NCBI GenBank assembly: GCA_900468625.1
Contig: UBUL01000024.1
Span: forward strand, 124,001-188,000
DNA length: 64,000 bases
Direction of reading: 5' to 3'
Source of the DNA: Hyphomicrobiales bacterium
GTDB taxonomy: Bacteria > Pseudomonadota > Alphaproteobacteria > Rhizobiales > Rhizobiaceae
Each line of letters begins with the position of its first letter. The first letter of the stretch is position 1. The position numbers and the translations under genes are program-made. Below are positions 60,477-64,000 of this stretch, piece after piece. The notes below the pieces were generated by a model. The model did no database searches. It saw only the letters and a program-made list of their open reading frames with translations, and was not told the origin of the DNA.

Positions 60477-62098
60477 ACCGGATAAAGCGGTTTGCTATTG
60501 CTCGGCCGATAGGCCAACTCGTCTTCCATCTCAGCGGCCATTTCCGAACCGTGGATGAGGAACCCAGCGTCCCGAAGATGCTTGAGTGCCTGTGTCACGC
60601 TGTCCACCAAGTCGTCGTGTGGAGCGCGAGGGAACGAAGCCATTTCCGTAATCACCATGTCCGACCAATCTCGGTCAGGCGCATAGATCATCTCATCCGA
60701 GAACAGATGTTGGATAGAATAGGCCCGAGCGACCTTATCGCCGCCCTTGGGCTCCGTAAGCTGAACACCGTAGCCTTCAGCCGTGTGAAGCCGCCGCAGC
60801 TCTTGGGACACCGAAATCCCCGCTGCTTTGTTTTCAATCAGCAACCGGTCAACCTTGAACCGCCGGCAGGTTGCCGAAGTTCTTTCCACCAACTGATGAA
60901 GCGCGAGACGATCACGCCACGCATTCATCAGGATCGCCTTGGGCATTCCATAGCGATCGTAGAATAAGCCCCAGATAGTCAGAGCCGAGTAATCGTTCTC
61001 GGTCTTTTCAGTATAGGCGGTGTCCAGCGATGCGATGACATATTCGCAGTTCGGGAACCGCTTGAACTGTGGATCATCTGGATCTTCCGGGTTGCCCCAG
61101 AGCTGCCACCAGTCGCGTTTAAAGATCCCGCCACCACGAGGCGTAGGAGCCTGCTGATACTGCCCCGCATAGCCGTATGGGCCAAGAATGGACTTAAAGC
61201 TCTCGACAACACGGCGCGGAAAACGCTCTGGCCAAGCCAGTTCAAAATCATCGTCACGCGGATCACTCCAGCCGATCGATGTCTGATATCGCCGGCCATC
61301 CCATTCCATCGGGATCATGAGGTGTTCGTAGTCGCCTAACTCAATCAGGGCGCCAGAAACGTCATCCTCATGAACGCGCTGCATGATGACAGCGATTGCC
61401 GACTTCTCCTGATCGTTCAGGCGGTTCGACATGCCCTCTCGGACCCAGCGAACCGTTTCCTTACGAACCGTATCCGATTCCGCTTCCTTGACGTTGTGAG
61501 GGTCATCAAGGATTACCCGGTCACCACGCTCACCAGTACCGACGCCGCCAACAGACGAGGCGAACTTAAACCCCATCTTGTTATTGGTAATACGCTCTTC
61601 GCCCTTCTTTCTGATCTCGAAACAATGGCCGAAGATTTCCTGATACCAAGGGCTGATCAGCAGATCACGGAAGCGCCCGTTATCGCGGAACGTCAGCGTC
61701 GCCGCATATGAGAACGCCACATACCGCAGATGCGGGAACATGGTCCATTCCCATGCTGGCCAAAACACGTCACCAACGAGAGACTTCATGAAGCCAGGAG
61801 GAACATTCACAAGAAGACGGTTGATATCTCCATACGTGATCGCCTCGAAATGCTCACAGACAGCCTCAAGCGCCCAGCCCTCAACAAGTGGCGTCGCTGG
61901 CTCAAGGATATGCCAGGCTTCCTTAATGAAGCCCATGAGCGTCTGGCAATTGGTGCGGATCTGTTCAGAGCGCTCCGCAATCCTTAGACGTTCAGCTTCC
62001 TCGATGCGCCTAGCCTTCTCCTCCCGAAGCATCTTCAGCATCATCGTCGGTGACACTGGCAAGATGACCGAAGAGGGAGATGAGCCGTTCAATTTCAT
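60473..62098 (-). CDS. Terminase large subunit
   Basis: The 541-residue DNA-packaging motor has an N-terminal ATPase with a Walker A-like VPPGFMKSLVGD (residues 99-110) and Walker B VILDDPHN (195-202). The C-terminal RNase-H-like nuclease has IASLDTAYTEKTENDYSAL (D359), LLIENKAAGIS (E422) and PHDDLVDSVTQAL (D495-D496). It overlaps terS by 89 bases; later ATGs near residue 20 are alternative starts. Confidence 0.94.
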   Translation of the reverse strand: MKLNGSSPSSVILPVSPTMMLKMLREEKARRIEEAERLRIAERSEQIRTNCQTLMGFIKEAWHILEPATPLVEGWALEAVCEHFEAITYGDINRLLVNVPPGFMKSLVGDVFWPAWEWTMFPHLRYVAFSYAATLTFRDNGRFRDLLISPWYQEIFGHCFEIRKKGEERITNNKMGFKFASSVGGVGTGERGDRVILDDPHNVKEAESDTVRKETVRWVREGMSNRLNDQEKSAIAVIMQRVHEDDVSGALIELGDYEHLMIPMEWDGRRYQTSIGWSDPRDDDFELAWPERFPRRVVESFKSILGPYGYAGQYQQAPTPRGGGIFKRDWWQLWGNPEDPDDPQFKRFPNCEYVIASLDTAYTEKTENDYSALTIWGLFYDRYGMPKAILMNAWRDRLALHQLVERTSATCRRFKVDRLLIENKAAGISVSQELRRLHTAEGYGVQLTEPKGGDKVARAYSIQHLFSDEMIYAPDRDWSDMVITEMASFPRAPHDDLVDSVTQALKHLRDAGFLIHGSEMAAEMEDELAYRPSNSKPLYPV

Positions 62099-62477
62099 CC
62101 GGAGGTAAATTCGTTAGATCGATTTTGATTGGGCCGCCATTGGGACCGTCGAGACGCTTCTTATCGATGAGCAGACCATGGAGCTTCGCCTTGCCCATTG
62201 TAGCGGCCACAGCGGCGCTAGATTGCTTTTCGGCTACCGCTATACCTCGGGCCTCTTCAAGCTCGTCAGTTAGGCTCTGTATGGTCACGGCGGCACGTTC
62301 AGCCGCCCTACCTTGTATTTCAGCCACTCGTACTAAAATGCTCTCATTTGCGCTCAATCGAGATGCATTGCCGCGATGAGGCTTGAAGCCCGCTTCCTCG
62401 TACGCATCGTCTGCAGTCTTGCCCTTGGCGCGCTCTTGGGCGAACTTTTCATGCCGTGCGTTTTTCAAGACTGGCAT
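62010..62477 (-). CDS. Terminase small subunit
   Basis: The 155-residue product begins MPVLKNARHEKFAQERAKGK and TADDAYEEAGFKPHRGNASR, a helix-turn-helix start typical of phage small terminases. A coiled-coil oligomerisation region follows (RVAEIQGRAAERAAVTIQSL). The C-terminus is acidic (TDDDAEDASGGEG). It overlaps terL and would recognise the packaging site. Confidence 0.87.
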   Translation of the reverse strand: MPVLKNARHEKFAQERAKGKTADDAYEEAGFKPHRGNASRLSANESILVRVAEIQGRAAERAAVTIQSLTDELEEARGIAVAEKQSSAAVAATMGKAKLHGLLIDKKRLDGPNGGPIKIDLTNLPPDEIERLISLFGHLASVTDDDAEDASGGEG

Positions 62478-62482
62478 TCAGA

Positions 62483-62629
62483 TTATCCCGCACGCCGCGA
62501 TACGTTTATGAGCTTCCGACAATCCGTCAATCTCTGTCCCAGGCTACCGCTGATCGGATAAGGCATGCCTTCAGCCTTCAAGATGGCAATGAGGTTGTCG
62601 ATCTCAGTTTGCTTCTCTTGGGTGGTCAT
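62483..62629 (-). CDS. 48-residue phage protein upstream of terS
   Basis: The product runs MTTQEKQTEIDNLIAILKAE and continues PYPISGSLGQRLTDCRKLIN to SRRAG. Its ATG overlaps the stop of the upstream membrane protein gene (ATGA) and it ends 5 bases before terS. It may be a small helical accessory of packaging. No family was recognised. Confidence 0.62.
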   Translation of the reverse strand: MTTQEKQTEIDNLIAILKAEGMPYPISGSLGQRLTDCRKLINVSRRAG

Positions 62630-62901
62630 TTCAATTTAATCTTGGGAAACCGCCCATTGCCAATATCGGTATGGACACATGCGGCCTCTGTCCTGCACGG
62701 CTGCTTCCAGCGGTCTAATGCAGAAGGTTCTTCTCGCATTTGCCGCCTGAGCAGCCGAAATATGGCCCTTCCGCCCTCCCAAAGCGCGGCCAGAATGAAG
62801 CAAATGAGATTGATTGCTCCAAACATTGCGCAAAAGAACATCACGGCGATAGGTATGCTTCCCTCTATTGTCATTGAGGTCACAGCGTTCATTATTCCCA
62901 T
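62626..62901 (-). CDS. Small phage membrane protein
   Basis: The 91-residue product has one or two N-terminal membrane segments (GSIPIAVMFFCAMFGAINLI then CFILAALWEGG) and a basic, cysteine-containing cytoplasmic tail (RLLRRQMREEPSALDRWKQP). It lies upstream of the terminase genes. It might be a superinfection or lysis-timing protein, but there is no direct evidence. Confidence 0.65.
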   Translation of the reverse strand: MGIMNAVTSMTIEGSIPIAVMFFCAMFGAINLICFILAALWEGGRAIFRLLRRQMREEPSALDRWKQPCRTEAACVHTDIGNGRFPKIKLK

Positions 62902-63084
62902 CTCCGAAACCTAACCCGCCACTCTGTCCTGCAGATCACGACATCCTTAGGCGTGCCTATTGGTCTTTCCGTTATCCAGTATGGACGGTGGAAGAGCGAA
63001 AACAGCCAGTTCATTTATTTAAAAACAATTCGTTCTTCGGCCGCCTTCGTGGTAATAGATTTTTAATCAATTCACGAGGAACCT

Positions 63085-63357
63085 ATGGCCATCAAGTTCG
63101 CAGAAGTGCAATCCCCCAAAAGCGTGCTCGACAAGGCGAAGAAGGTTCGCCAGCAGGCGCAGGCGATTGAAGCGGCATTAACCGAGATCGCAGTGAAGCG
63201 CGGTAGAGGCAGGCCCGTATCCGGGAAGGAAACCGTCACTCTGCGCTTGGATAGCCGGACAGTGGCGTTCTTTAAAGGAAAATCATACGGCAAAGATTGG
63301 CGCCTGACGATGGCAGACGCCCTCGACAAAGCGGCGCATGTCAACACGCGAACCTAG
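63085..63357 (+). CDS. BrnA antitoxin-like ribbon-helix-helix protein
   Basis: The 90-residue product has a Lys/Gln-rich helical start (DKAKKVRQQAQAIEAALTEI), a short basic hinge RGRGRPVSGK, and a C-terminal segment ETVTLRLDSRTVAFFKGKSY with DWRLTMADALDKAA, which matches the BrnA antitoxin pattern (VTLRLD..VV.FF followed by a second helix). It starts after GAGGAACCT. No BrnT-like toxin gene was found next to it. It may repress a neighbouring promoter. Confidence 0.72.
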   Translation: MAIKFAEVQSPKSVLDKAKKVRQQAQAIEAALTEIAVKRGRGRPVSGKETVTLRLDSRTVAFFKGKSYGKDWRLTMADALDKAAHVNTRT

Positions 63358-63652
63358 CGGGGCTGTCGGACCATTTAACCAGCGGAACGTCTGAAACCAC
63401 ACTCGGAAGTCTCTGAGGCATTCGCCTCGAATTGGAGCAGAGGAACCGAATTGCACAGTTCTCTTTGTCGCGTGTCGCAGGAAGGCCGATCAACTCCCAC
63501 CGCTTCACCGTTATGCGCACTAGCGCTCTGCGGAATGAAGACCCACCGGGATGCGCATTGTTAAGAGGCGTGGCGGGTACTATTTCGTCGCTCGGAACCT
63601 TAGCCCCGAGCCGAGGATTATCCCGGTGGCCAGACCGGGGAGGGCCTCATAT

Positions 63653-64000
63653 TCATGCAGCTTGGCGTTTGCGAAGCTCTGCCTTCCGACGATTATCAGA
63701 TGCGATCTTCTTGCGCCATTCAACGATAGTGAATTCTTTGCAGAAGACCGTATCCCTGTCGCGCTCTGCAAATCGCTCTTTTCGGTTCGGCGCGTCTGCT
63801 GCGATGTTGTCAGAAATATGCTCCGAAACAGGGCCAACAGGCAACAGGGGATTTTCCCAACTTTGCGCATTGGATGAAGCGCCCCGAACAAGATACTGTT
63901 CAATAACAGCTATTGCTCTGTCTTTACGTCGGCTTCCCGTCATTTCATGGATACCTTCCGAACGGCACCACGCAGCGAATGAGACATCATAGTTCTTCCG
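63653..64000 (-). CDS. Phage protein, N-terminus outside the window
   Basis: The frame is open to the window edge, reading RKNYDVSFAAWCRSEGIHEM then TGSRRKDRAIAVIEQYLVRG, and ends RRKAELRKRQAA. An internal ATG at 63943 is possible, but the upstream codons look coding. The C-terminus is strongly basic and helical. Function is unknown. The 295 bases between this stop and the BrnA-like gene hold no convincing gene. Confidence 0.55.
   Translation of the reverse strand, partial: RKNYDVSFAAWCRSEGIHEMTGSRRKDRAIAVIEQYLVRGASSNAQSWENPLLPVGPVSEHISDNIAADAPNRKERFAERDRDTVFCKEFTIVEWRKKIASDNRRKAELRKRQAA

Larger units (their letters stand above)
27402..64000. mobile_element. Podovirus-like prophage (left part; right end outside the window)
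   Basis: Nearly all genes from here to the window end are phage structural, packaging, lysis or accessory genes. The late genes form one minus-strand module with terminase, portal, scaffold, capsid, gp4/gp10-like head-tail proteins, internal virion proteins, fibres and a GH108 endolysin. No sheath, tail-tube or classical tape-measure gene is visible, pointing to a short-tailed virion. No integrase, repressor or replication gene is in the window; these should lie to the right. The left edge is placed at tRNA-Pro because host-type genes stop there, but the exact att site is not identified. Confidence 0.9.

Noticed and set aside
63551-63877. Plus-strand open frame near the right edge
   Set aside because: It overlaps the minus-strand frame that stays open to the window edge and has the better composition; it has no ribosome-binding site.

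Overview
The window is chromosomal DNA of an alphaproteobacterium, most likely Rhizobium or a close relative in the Rhizobiaceae. The evidence is the GC-rich coding, the rplM-rpsI, speB and argC neighbourhood, the Rhizobiales-type small proteins (DUF2842, DUF2778), a PHO box of the alphaproteobacterial form and the exopolysaccharide genes. Assignments come from reading the proteins and the DNA directly. No database search was run.

The host part is 1-27.4 kb. First comes the phosphate uptake operon pstSCA-(pstB) on the minus strand, with a PHO box and a strong hairpin between pstS and pstC. Next are a cupin protein, O-acetylhomoserine sulfhydrylase (metY) and a CoA-binding protein. An AT-rich gene-free stretch (6.1-7.0 kb) follows, then an EamA permease, the rplM-rpsI operon with a clear promoter and an attenuator-like hairpin, agmatinase, argC, a DUF2778 transpeptidase-like protein and heme A synthase. 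An exopolysaccharide cluster lies at 15.1-23.7 kb: a CelD-type acetyltransferase, a Wzz/ExoP-like co-polymerase with a degenerate kinase domain, a Wza-like export lipoprotein, two GT4 glycosyltransferases, a priming sugar-phosphate transferase and a small membrane protein. A PHB-depolymerase-like esterase, small secreted proteins and a nuclease-fold protein complete the host part. It ends at tRNA-Pro(GGG).

From just beyond tRNA-Pro to the window end is a large prophage, at least 36.6 kb and open at the right edge. Most of it reads as one long minus-strand late module, from right to left: small and large terminase, portal, GroES-like protein, scaffold, major capsid protein, decoration and adaptor proteins, a P22 gp10-like tail-hub candidate, a GNAT protein, a 1212-residue virion protein with a lysozyme domain, a 989-residue internal protein, tail fibres, a tailspike, and a lysis cassette with a GH108 endolysin. 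No sheath, tail-tube or tape-measure gene is visible, so the particle is probably podovirus-like. No integrase is inside the window.

Plus-strand insertions read as morons. They are a nucleotidyltransferase coupled to a (p)ppGpp-hydrolase-like HD protein at the left edge, an O-acyltransferase overlapping a secreted SGNH esterase between lysis and tail genes, a small gene beside the terminase and a BrnA-antitoxin-like gene without a visible toxin. Several genes of 29-57 codons that are easily missed are fixed by stop-start overlaps. The most interesting signals are the two enzyme pairs, a repeated hairpin-T-tract-Shine-Dalgarno element before two late genes, and a GGxV/I motif shared by several virion proteins.
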